Source of the DNA: an uncultured Eubacteriales bacterium
GTDB taxonomy: Bacteria; Bacillota; Clostridia; Christensenellales; Borkfalkiaceae
DNA: 8,172 bases
Reading direction: 5' to 3'
NCBI GenBank assembly: GCA_902767455.1
Contig: CACXHH010000112.1
Location: forward strand, 1-8,172
Part shown: positions 1 to 4,629 of the stretch, in pieces
Position numbering within the stretch: position 1 is the first letter of the stretch
Layout: the number at the start of each line of letters is the position of its first letter
Position numbers and translations under genes: made by a program
The notes under the pieces: model-generated
The model's input: the letters and a program-made list of their open reading frames with translations, nothing else
Told to the model about the DNA's origin: nothing
Database searches by the model: none

Positions 1-84
1 AAATATCACTTGCCGAAAGGCAAATATAACTCGGCGTAAGCCGAATATAACTTTGACGACAGTCAAAATATAACTGCCTAAGGC
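1..84 (+). repeat. Mini-hairpin array, copy 1
   Basis: Short stems capped by four-base GNNA loops (GAAA, GTAA, GACA) alternate with the 7-base spacer ATATAAC at 24-30, 45-51 and 68-74. Bases 10-87 are identical to 3603-3680. The unit spacing is 21-23 bases. Spacers are constant and stems differ, the reverse of what simple slippage repeats give. Function unknown. Confidence 0.85.
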
Positions 85-109
85 TTTGCGGCTCACGGCA
101 CCTAAGTAA

Positions 110-140
110 TAACGATTTTTTGCGTCAGCAAAAAATGTTG
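110..140 (+). promoter_or_regulatory. Terminal leader hairpin before rarA
   Basis: Stem TTTTTTGC (116-123) with GCAAAAAA (128-135), loop GTCA. It is extended by A115-T136 and, past an unpaired G114, by TAAC (110-113) with GTTG (137-140). It is preceded by CACCTAAG-like sequence (ACCTAAG at 100-106). It ends 11 bases before the rarA ATG. Same frame as four other hairpins in the window. Confidence 0.7.
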
Positions 141-151
141 ATTTTTGTTTT

Positions 152-1474
152 ATGGAACAGCAGAATATGTTTACAAACGAAGCGGAGCAACCGCTTGCAT
201 CGCGCCTGCGCCCGCAGACGCTTAAAGAATTCGTCGGGCAAACGCACCTTCTTGCAAAGGGCAAGGTTTTGCGTAACCTTATCGAAACCGACAAGATAGG
301 CTCGATGATTTTCTGGGGCCCGCCGGGAGTTGGTAAGACCACGCTCGCGCGCATAATCGCCAACAGCACCAACGCCAGATTTATCGACTTTTCCGCCGTC
401 ACGAGCGGCATAAAGGAGATAAAACAGGTCATGGAGCAAGCCGAAAAGAACCGTCAATTCGGTGAAAAGACTATTCTTTTCGTCGACGAAATACACCGTT
501 TTAACCGCGCTCAACAAGACGCGTTTTTGCCGTTCGTCGAAAAGGGAAGCATTATCCTTATCGGCGCCACGACCGAAAACCCGTCCTTTGAAGTCAACGG
601 GGCGCTTCTGTCGCGCTGTAAAGTGTTCGTGTTGCAGGCGCTCAAAACGGAAGATCTCGTCGTGCTTTTAAAAAGAGCCGTTACGAGCAAGCAAGGGCTT
701 GGCGATCTTAACGTCAGGATAGACGACGAGTGTTTGGAACTTATCGCCAACTTTGCCAACGGTGACGCGAGAAGCGCCCTTTCAACGCTCGAAATGGCTG
801 TTCTGAACGGCGAATCGCGCGACGGCGAAACGATAGTTACCGTCGAAACGGTCGAACAATGCACGTCGAAAAAGTCGCTTTTATACGACAAGTCGGGCGA
901 AGAACATTACAACCTTATCTCGGCGCTCCATAAGTCGATGCGTAATTCCGATCCCGACGCCGCCGTCTACTGGCTCGCGCGTATGCTCGAAGCGGGCGAA
1001 GATCCGCTGTATATCGCGCGCAGAGTCACTCGCTTTGCCAGCGAAGACGTAGGTCTTGCCGATCCGCGCGGGTTGGAGATAGCCGTCGCGGCGTATCAGG
1101 CGTGTCACTTTATCGGAATGCCCGAGTGTTCGGTGCATTTGACGCACGCCGTCGTCTACCTTGCGATGGCGCCTAAATCGAATTCGCTCGACGTAGCGTA
1201 TATGCTCGCCCGTCGCGACGCCGCCGAAATGCTCGCCGAGCCCGTTCCGCTCAATATCCGCAACGCGCCGACCAAGCTTATGAAGGAGCTCGGCTACGGC
1301 AAGGGGTATAAGTACGCGCACGATTACGAAGAACACCTTACCGCCATGCAATGCCTTCCCGACAGCCTGAAGGATAAGCAGTATTATTTCCCGTCCGAAG
1401 AAGGCGTCGAAGCCCGCATCAAAACACGGCTCGAAGAGATAAAAAAGTGGAAGAAGGAGCATAAGGACGAGTAG
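152..1474 (+). CDS. rarA: Replication-associated recombination protein A (RarA/MgsA), AAA+ ATPase
   Basis: A 440-residue AAA+ ATPase of the RarA/MgsA/WRNIP1 family, related to clamp-loader subunits and RuvB. Family members act at stalled replication forks and single-strand gaps, in the cytoplasm on DNA. Visible motifs: the N-terminal ASRLRPQTLKEFVGQ (about 16-30), Walker A GPPGVGKTT (56-64), Walker B ILFVDEIHRF (108-117), sensor 1 IGATTENPSF (137-146) and a sensor-2 GDARSAL (204-210). The C-terminal oligomerisation region typical of MgsA follows, with LYDKSGEEHYNLISALHKS (244-262) and ASEDVGLADP (296-305). Length and ends match the family, so it looks intact. The ATG at 152 was chosen because it lies just after a structured leader hairpin; an in-frame ATG at residue 6 is an alternative. 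No Shine-Dalgarno sequence is visible upstream. Function is not linked to the downstream ADP-ribosylation pair in any way the sequence shows. Confidence 0.96.
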   Translation: MEQQNMFTNEAEQPLASRLRPQTLKEFVGQTHLLAKGKVLRNLIETDKIGSMIFWGPPGVGKTTLARIIANSTNARFIDFSAVTSGIKEIKQVMEQAEKNRQFGEKTILFVDEIHRFNRAQQDAFLPFVEKGSIILIGATTENPSFEVNGALLSRCKVFVLQALKTEDLVVLLKRAVTSKQGLGDLNVRIDDECLELIANFANGDARSALSTLEMAVLNGESRDGETIVTVETVEQCTSKKSLLYDKSGEEHYNLISALHKSMRNSDPDAAVYWLARMLEAGEDPLYIARRVTRFASEDVGLADPRGLEIAVAAYQACHFIGMPECSVHLTHAVVYLAMAPKSNSLDVAYMLARRDAAEMLAEPVPLNIRNAPTKLMKELGYGKGYKYAHDYEEHLTAMQCLPDSLKDKQYYFPSEEGVEARIKTRLEEIKKWKKEHKDE

Positions 1475-1524
1475 GGGCTTTTTTGTCTTGCGGCACGCCC
1501 TGCAAGCCTTCGGGCTAAAATCGC

Positions 1525-1569
1525 CGAGACGTTTTGGATATCCGCAAAGCGGATATCCAAAACGTCTCG
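1525..1569. repeat. Perfect 21-bp inverted repeat with a 3-base loop
   Basis: Arms 1525-1545 and 1549-1569 are exact reverse complements around AAA. The arms include GGATATCC, itself palindromic. There is no T-tract on either side, so it is not a standard intrinsic terminator. It lies about 50 bases after the rarA stop and could act as an mRNA 3' stabiliser, a DNA cruciform, or a mobile palindromic repeat. Confidence 0.85.
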
Positions 1570-1593
1570 AGCGGGAATTTACTTTCCGACTAA

Positions 1594-1658
1594 GTCGACC
1601 GCAAATTTTGACAAAAATCAAAATTTGCATATCAAAACGAGTTTGATATATAGTCGAC
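1594..1658 (+). other. Possible three-way-junction structure
   Basis: GTCGAC at 1594-1599 can pair with GTCGAC at 1653-1658 and encloses two hairpins. One is GCAAATTTTGA/TCAAAATTTGC (1601-1611/1618-1628), the other ATATCAAA/TTTGATAT (1629-1636/1642-1649). The first 22 bases of the element (from 1593) recur at the right end of the window (8151-8172). GTCGAC is self-complementary, so the outer stem alone would be weak evidence; the two inner hairpins are solid. Confidence 0.6.
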
Positions 1659-1706
1659 ACGAAATCGCTTTCTGCGATTATCGCAAACGGCTCCGACCGA
1701 CAGTTC

Positions 1707-1739
1707 TAACGACTTTTTCGTGCAAACGAAAAAGTGTTA
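1707..1739 (+). promoter_or_regulatory. Internal terminal-type hairpin, variant stem
   Basis: CTTTTTCGT (1713-1721) pairs with ACGAAAAAG (1726-1734), loop GCAA. Outer pairs A1712-T1735 and TAAC (1707-1710) with GTTA (1736-1739) flank an unpaired G1711. Not followed by a start codon: the downstream bases read GTTAATAAATTATATAAT. Confidence 0.7.
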
Positions 1740-1762
1740 ATAAATTATATAATAACTTTCGA

Positions 1763-1802
1763 GAAACGCAAGGCGAAATTTACTTTCGCCGTCAAGCGTT
1801 TC
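1763..1802 (+). repeat. Nested stem-loop module, copy 1
   Basis: Outer stem GAAACGC (1763-1769) with GCGTTTC (1796-1802) and inner stem GGCGAAA (1772-1778) with TTTCGCC (1784-1790), loop TTTAC. Followed by ACGACACCTAAG, which joins it to the terminal hairpin. Copies 2 and 3 at 3760-3799 and 3847-3886 keep both stems while changing bases. Confidence 0.8.
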
Positions 1803-1817
1803 ACGACACCTAAGCAA

Positions 1818-1853
1818 TAACGACTTTTTCTTGCCCCGCAAGAAAAAGTGTTA
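1818..1853 (+). promoter_or_regulatory. Terminal leader hairpin before the macrodomain gene
   Basis: CTTTTTCTTGC (1824-1834) pairs with GCAAGAAAAAG (1838-1848), loop CCC. It is extended by A1823-T1849 and TAAC (1818-1821) with GTTA (1850-1853) around unpaired G1822. It ends 8 bases before the ATG at 1862. It is longer by two base pairs than its relatives, with both sides changed together. Confidence 0.75.
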
Positions 1854-1861
1854 ATAATTTT

Positions 1862-2626
1862 ATGAATCACGAAGAAAAACTCGATTATCTTATAAATTAT
1901 CTATTGACCGAAGGCGGGTATCGCGACGAAACGCCTTCGGCTTTGCCCGAAAAGAAGCGGCTTTTGCGGGCGCTTTTCAACGTTCGTCCGCCAAAGCCGA
2001 TAAGCGCCGAATTTTTGCGTATTCAGGACGAATACCTTTCGGAAGTCCTTTCAAAAAAGCAGATTGCCGACGCGAAAACTTTTAGCTATCGCGACGGAAT
2101 AGCCGTTTGGCGCGGCGATATAACGCTTCTCAAAGCCGACGGAATAGTCAACGCCGCGAACAGCCGCCTGCTCGGGTGCTTCGCGCCGTGCCATTCGTGC
2201 ATAGACAACGCCATCCACACCTACGCGGGCGTTCAGCTTCGGCTCGAGTGCGACGAGATAATGAAGGCGCAAAACTTTCCCGAACCGACGGGGCAGGCGA
2301 AGATCACGGGCGCGTACAATCTTCCGAGCAAATACGTTTTGCACACCGTAGGCCCCATCGTCTTTGACGGCGTGACCGATAAAAAGCGTTCCGAGCTTAA
2401 ATCGTGCTACGAAAGTTGCCTTGCGCTCGCCGACGAAAAGGGGCTGAAGAGCCTTGCCTTTTGCTGTATCTCGACGGGCGAATTCCGCTTCCCGAACGAC
2501 GAAGCGGCGAAAATAGCCGTCGACACGGTGAGAAGCTATTTACGGCGCACGGGAAGTAAAATAAAAGTTATTTTCAACGTTTTCAAGGAGATCGATAATG
2601 AGCTCTACCTTAAACTCTTACGATGA
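1862..2626 (+). CDS. Zinc-dependent macrodomain ADP-ribosylhydrolase (sirtuin-linked type)
   Basis: A 254-residue protein with a helical N-terminal extension (about 1-75, ending in ISAEFLRIQDEYLSEVL) followed by a macrodomain (about 80-254). Macrodomain landmarks are WRGDIT (83-88), IVNAAN (95-100), GQAKITGAYNLP (144-155) and the phosphate loop CISTGEFRFP (202-211). The segment GCFAPCHSCIDNAIH (105-119) matches the zinc-binding signature of the Zn-macro class, with C106, H111 and C113 as likely ligands; the extra C110 sits between them. Known Zn-macros paired with class M sirtuins remove ADP-ribose placed on proteins by the sirtuin, so the inferred role is the eraser of the pair. Its 3' end overlaps the sirtuin gene by 29 bases, indicating translational coupling. 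The ATG follows a leader hairpin by 8 bases with no visible Shine-Dalgarno. Probably cytoplasmic; substrate unknown. Confidence 0.93.
   Translation: MNHEEKLDYLINYLLTEGGYRDETPSALPEKKRLLRALFNVRPPKPISAEFLRIQDEYLSEVLSKKQIADAKTFSYRDGIAVWRGDITLLKADGIVNAANSRLLGCFAPCHSCIDNAIHTYAGVQLRLECDEIMKAQNFPEPTGQAKITGAYNLPSKYVLHTVGPIVFDGVTDKKRSELKSCYESCLALADEKGLKSLAFCCISTGEFRFPNDEAAKIAVDTVRSYLRRTGSKIKVIFNVFKEIDNELYLKLLR
2585..2590 (+). promoter_or_regulatory. Shine-Dalgarno site of the sirtuin gene, inside the macrodomain gene
   Basis: AAGGAG lies 7 bases before the ATG at 2598 and within the last codons of the macrodomain gene. It fixes the sirtuin start and indicates that the second gene is translated from the same mRNA. 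It contrasts with the macrodomain gene itself, which has no visible Shine-Dalgarno. Confidence 0.85.
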
Positions 2627-3470
2627 AAAATGCGAAAAGATAGCCCAAGCTTTAAAACTTGCCGACGCCGTTATCGTCGGCGCGGGAGCGGGGCTGTCGA
2701 CTTCGGCGGGGTTTAAATATTCGGGAAAAAGATTTACCGACAATTTCGGGGATTTTGAAGAAAAATACGGCTTCCACGATATGTATTCGGGCGGGTTTTT
2801 CCCGTTTGAAAGCCCCGAAGATCGCTGGGCGTTCTGGTCAAGGAATATTATGCTCAACCGCTACTCGGCTCCGCCAAAGCCTACCTACGAAAACCTTTTA
2901 AAGCTCGTTTCGGATAAAGATTATTTCGTTATCACGACCAACGTCGACCATTGTTTTCAGCGCGCGGGGTTTGACAAGGCGCGGCTGTTTTACACGCAGG
3001 GCGATTACGGGCTGTTTCAATGCGGCGTTCCCTGTCACGATAAAACTTACGACAACGAAGCCGTCGTCCGAAAAATGTACGCCGAGCAAAAGGATATGAA
3101 GATACCGTCTTATCTTATCCCGACGTGCCCCGTTTGCGGCGAGCCGATGACTATGAATCTCCGCGCAGACGATACCTTCGTCGAAGACGACGGCTGGCGC
3201 GCCGCTTCAAAAAGATATTCCGATTTTATCGAGAAAACGGAAGGCAAAAAAGTCGTGTTCTTTGAACTGGGGGTCGGCGGAAACACTCCCGTCATCATCA
3301 AATATCCATTTTGGCAGATGACTTACAAAAACCCGAACGCAACTTACGTTTGTATAAATCTGGGCGAATCCGTCTGCCCCGAGCAGATAGAAAAAAGGTC
3401 GGTTTGCGTCGACGCGGATATAGACGAGGCGGTTCAAAAAATCGGAGATTTTTTGAAAATGAAGAATTAA
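2598..3470 (+). CDS. Class M sirtuin (SirTM), probable protein ADP-ribosyltransferase
   Basis: A 290-residue sirtuin. The NAD-binding Rossmann motif is GAGAGLSTSAG (28-38), followed by the TTNVDHCF segment (113-120) equivalent to the TQNID loop. Two cysteine pairs, C142/C146 and C177/C180, form the likely structural zinc site. FELGVGGNTP (222-231) matches the distal nucleotide-binding loop. Where canonical deacetylase sirtuins have a catalytic histidine before glycine (the HGN motif), this protein reads TQGDYG (133-138), so the histidine is replaced by Q134. That replacement and the adjacent Zn-macrodomain gene are hallmarks of SirTM enzymes, which mono-ADP-ribosylate proteins rather than deacetylate. 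In the described staphylococcal and streptococcal systems the target is a lipoylated GcvH-like protein; no such gene or lipoate ligase is visible here, so the target is unknown. Start supported by a Shine-Dalgarno at 2585-2590. Confidence 0.93.
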   Translation: MSSTLNSYDEKCEKIAQALKLADAVIVGAGAGLSTSAGFKYSGKRFTDNFGDFEEKYGFHDMYSGGFFPFESPEDRWAFWSRNIMLNRYSAPPKPTYENLLKLVSDKDYFVITTNVDHCFQRAGFDKARLFYTQGDYGLFQCGVPCHDKTYDNEAVVRKMYAEQKDMKIPSYLIPTCPVCGEPMTMNLRADDTFVEDDGWRAASKRYSDFIEKTEGKKVVFFELGVGGNTPVIIKYPFWQMTYKNPNATYVCINLGESVCPEQIEKRSVCVDADIDEAVQKIGDFLKMKN

Positions 3471-3488
3471 AAATGAAGAAATGAAGAA
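3459..3488 (+). repeat. Short direct repeat across the sirtuin stop codon
   Basis: ATGAAGAA occurs at 3459-3466, 3473-3480 and 3481-3488. The first copy encodes the final MKN residues of the sirtuin. Likely replication slippage. Confidence 0.6.
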
Positions 3489-3498
3489 ATTGCGGTCG

Positions 3499-3541
3499 GG
3501 CGATTTTTTATCCCCCTGTAAGCCTTCGGGGAAAAATCGCC
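3499..3541. other. Post-stop hairpin downstream of the sirtuin gene
   Basis: GGCGATTTTT (3499-3508) pairs with AAAAATCGCC (3532-3541), continued by CCCC/GGGG (3512-3515/3528-3531) past a three-base bulge. The loop contains AAGCCTTCGGG, shared with the element after rarA (1504-1514). There is no T-tract after the stem, so it is an atypical terminator at best; 3'-end processing or stability is an alternative. Confidence 0.55.
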
Positions 3542-3579
3542 GAGAATAATTTATATAATAATTACAACCTTATTACAAC

Positions 3580-3677
3580 TTTCGCGTAAACGAAAATATA
3601 ACTTGCCGAAAGGCAAATATAACTCGGCGTAAGCCGAATATAACTTTGACGACAGTCAAAATATAACTGCCTAAGGC
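3580..3677 (+). repeat. Mini-hairpin array, copy 2
   Basis: A possible first stem TTTCG/CGAAA (3580-3584/3591-3595) precedes TTGCC/GGCAA (3603-3607/3612-3616), TCGGC/GCCGA (3624-3628/3633-3637), TTTGAC/GTCAAA (3645-3650/3655-3660) and a small GCC/GGC (3669-3671/3675-3677). ATATAAC spacers lie at 3596-3602, 3617-3623, 3638-3644 and 3661-3667. Identical to copy 1 over 78 bases. Confidence 0.85.
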
Positions 3678-3703
3678 TTTCGCGGCTTACGACACCTAAG
3701 CAC

Positions 3704-3736
3704 TAACGACTTTTTTGCACAAGCAAAAAAGTGTTA
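3704..3736 (+). promoter_or_regulatory. Internal terminal-type hairpin after mini-hairpin array 2
   Basis: CTTTTTTGC (3710-3718) pairs with GCAAAAAAG (3723-3731), loop ACAA. A3709-T3732 and TAAC/GTTA (3704-3707/3733-3736) flank unpaired G3708. Preceded by CGACACCTAAG. Not followed by a start codon: the position equivalent to ATG in the gene-proximal copies reads ATA. Confidence 0.7.
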
Positions 3737-3759
3737 ATAAATTTATATAATAACGCCGA

Positions 3760-3799
3760 GAAACGCAAGGCGGAATTTATTTTCGCCGTCAAGCGTTTC
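3760..3799 (+). repeat. Nested stem-loop module, copy 2
   Basis: Outer stem GAAACGC/GCGTTTC (3760-3766/3793-3799), inner stem GGCGGAA/TTTCGCC (3769-3775/3781-3787) with one G-T wobble, loop TTTAT. The following junction CACGACACC-GAAG lacks the usual hairpin and runs directly into GTTAATTAAATTATAT, so this unit is partly deleted. Confidence 0.8.
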
Positions 3800-3846
3800 A
3801 CGACACCGAAGAAAAAACGTTAATTAAATTATATAATTACTTTCGA

Positions 3847-3886
3847 GAGCGACAAGGCGGGATTTATTCTCGCCGTTAAGTCGCTC
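3847..3886 (+). repeat. Nested stem-loop module, copy 3 with compensatory changes
   Basis: Outer stem GAGCGAC/GTCGCTC (3847-3853/3880-3886), inner stem GGCGGGA/TCTCGCC (3856-3862/3868-3874), loop TTTAT. Relative to copies 1 and 2, four of seven outer pairs differ on both strands and remain paired. One inner pair goes from A-T to G-C. Confidence 0.85.
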
Positions 3887-3901
3887 ACGACACCTAAGCA
3901 C

Positions 3902-3934
3902 TAACGACTTTTTTGCGCAAGCAAAAAAGTGTTA
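3902..3934 (+). promoter_or_regulatory. Terminal leader hairpin before the acetyltransferase gene
   Basis: CTTTTTTGC (3908-3916) pairs with GCAAAAAAG (3921-3929), loop GCAA. A3907-T3930 and TAAC/GTTA (3902-3905/3931-3934) flank unpaired G3906. Preceded by CACGACACCTAAGCAC. It ends 9 bases before the ATG at 3944. Confidence 0.75.
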
Positions 3935-3943
3935 ATTAAATTT

Positions 3944-4570
3944 ATGGATAAACTTGAAGAAAAATTACACGGTCAAAAACTTTATCTTCCCGACGGTGAA
4001 GACGTAATGAAAATTCAGCTTGCCTGTCTTGACAAGCTCTACGATTTCAACGCAACGCGGCCTACCGAGCTTGAAAAGCGTGGTAGGCTCTTAAAAGAGA
4101 TGTTTGCCGAAATAGGCGAAAACTGCTATATCGAGCCGCCGCTCCACTCTAATTTCGGCGGGCGGCATTGCCATTTCGGAAAAAACGTCTACGCGAACTT
4201 CAATCTCACGCTCGTTGACGACACGCATATCTACGTAGGCGATTACACCATGATAGCGCCAAACGTCGTCATAGCTACGGCGGCGCACCCTATTCTTCCC
4301 GAACTTCGCGTTAAAAATTATCAGTATAACGCGCCCGTAAAAATAGGCAGGGCGTGTTGGCTTGGCGCGGGAGTTATAGTCCTGCCCGGCGTTACCATAG
4401 GCGACGGCTCGGTGATAGGCGCGGGAAGCGTCGTCACGCGCGATATCCCCGCGGGCGTGGTGGCGTACGGAAACCCTTGCCGAGTCATCCGCGAAATAGG
4501 CGAACGTGACAGAAAATATTATTTTAAGGATAAGAAGATAGACGCGTCGCTTCTTAACGAAGAAGAGTAA
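3944..4570 (+). CDS. Maltose/galactoside-type O-acetyltransferase (left-handed beta-helix)
   Basis: A 208-residue member of the NodL/LacA/Maa acetyltransferase family, which moves acetyl from acetyl-CoA to a sugar hydroxyl. An N-terminal helical cap (1-60, with ending in LLKEMFAEIGEN) precedes hexapeptide repeats of a left-handed beta-helix (about 61-182). Visible family landmarks are NFGGRHCHFGKNVYANFN (70-87), LVDDTHIYVGDYTMIAPNV (90-108) and ATAAHP (111-116), with H115 as the likely catalytic base. VKIGRACWLGAGVIVLPGV (132-150) and GNPCRVIREI (176-185) follow. The tail after about 186 is slightly longer than in many relatives. The physiological sugar cannot be told from sequence; maa and lacA annotations are often interchangeable. 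I chose the ATG at 3944 rather than the in-frame GTG at 3929, because that GTG is part of the conserved leader hairpin and the family begins near MDKLEEKL. No Shine-Dalgarno is visible. Confidence 0.9.
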   Translation: MDKLEEKLHGQKLYLPDGEDVMKIQLACLDKLYDFNATRPTELEKRGRLLKEMFAEIGENCYIEPPLHSNFGGRHCHFGKNVYANFNLTLVDDTHIYVGDYTMIAPNVVIATAAHPILPELRVKNYQYNAPVKIGRACWLGAGVIVLPGVTIGDGSVIGAGSVVTRDIPAGVVAYGNPCRVIREIGERDRKYYFKDKKIDASLLNEEE

Positions 4571-4618
4571 AACAGGCGAATTTCTGACGAATCTTAAAGA
4601 TTTAATAAAACGTACGAA

Positions 4619-4624
4619 AAGGAG
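4619..4624 (+). promoter_or_regulatory. Shine-Dalgarno site of the LRR lipoprotein gene
   Basis: AAGGAG five bases before the ATG at 4630. It selects that ATG over the adjacent ATG at 4633 only weakly, since both are within range. Confidence 0.75.
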
Positions 4625-4629
4625 ATATT

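Larger units (their letters stand above)
1..151 (+). promoter_or_regulatory. Structured leader of rarA (mini-hairpin array plus terminal hairpin)
   Basis: The region is made of small stem-loops: TTGCC/GGCAA (10-14/19-23, loop GAAA), TCGGC/GCCGA (31-35/40-44, loop GTAA) and TTTGAC/GTCAAA (52-57/62-67, loop GACA), separated by ATATAAC. After a GCC-TAA-GGC mini-stem comes the terminal hairpin at 110-140. No promoter with both -35 and -10 boxes is recognisable. The array continues toward the left edge and may begin outside the window. No coding sequence is supported here. Confidence 0.7.
1475..1861 (+). promoter_or_regulatory. 387-base structured intergenic leader before the macrodomain gene
   Basis: No gene is supported. 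Left to right it holds: a post-stop element with an AGCC-TTCG-GGCT hairpin (1505-1516) and the tract AAAATCGCCGAGA (1517-1529); a perfect 21-bp inverted repeat (1525-1569); a decayed stem CGGGAA/TTTCCG (1572-1588); a possible three-way junction (1594-1658); an AATCGC/GCGATT hairpin (1663-1679); a terminal-type hairpin (1707-1739); a nested stem-loop (1763-1802); and the terminal hairpin (1818-1853) just before the ATG. A TATAAT at 1748-1753 could be a -10 box but has no recognisable -35 partner. Confidence 0.65.
3471..3943 (+). promoter_or_regulatory. 473-base structured intergenic leader before the acetyltransferase
   Basis: No gene is supported. It holds, in order: a short direct repeat; a post-stop hairpin (3499-3541); an AT-rich stretch with TATAAT at 3554-3559; the mini-hairpin array (3580-3677); a terminal-type hairpin (3704-3736); a nested stem-loop (3760-3799); a decayed junction without its hairpin (about 3800-3826); a third nested stem-loop (3847-3886); and the terminal hairpin (3902-3934) that ends 9 bases before the ATG. 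TATAAT also occurs at 3746-3751 and 3832-3837, at the start of each tandem unit. These could be -10 boxes, though no -35 is seen. Confidence 0.65.

Noticed and set aside
1480..1485. T-run after the rarA stop as a terminator
   Set aside because: No GC-rich stem precedes the run of six T.
881..1660. 259-residue - strand open frame over the rarA 3' half
   Set aside because: Antisense shadow of rarA that runs through the 21-bp inverted repeat; no family features.
1748..1753. Complete sigma-70 promoter around TATAAT (also 3554-3559, 3746-3751, 3832-3837)
   Set aside because: No TTGACA-like -35 box lies 16-18 bases upstream in any case; the AT-rich context makes TATAAT likely by chance. Kept only as a possibility within leader entries.
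1625..1813. 62-residue open frame on the + strand in the leader before the macrodomain gene
   Set aside because: It lies entirely over hairpin repeats, has repeat-derived composition, no Shine-Dalgarno and no recognisable protein family.
1818..1853. Intrinsic terminator
   Set aside because: The stem is T-rich then A-rich with no T-tract after it, and it sits directly before a start codon on the coding strand.
3596..3667. CRISPR array
   Set aside because: The constant unit is only 7 bases, the variable parts are 14-16 base palindromes, and no cas gene is present.
3929..3943. Upstream in-frame GTG as start of the acetyltransferase
   Set aside because: The GTG belongs to the 3' arm of the conserved leader hairpin, and the five added residues are not typical of the family.
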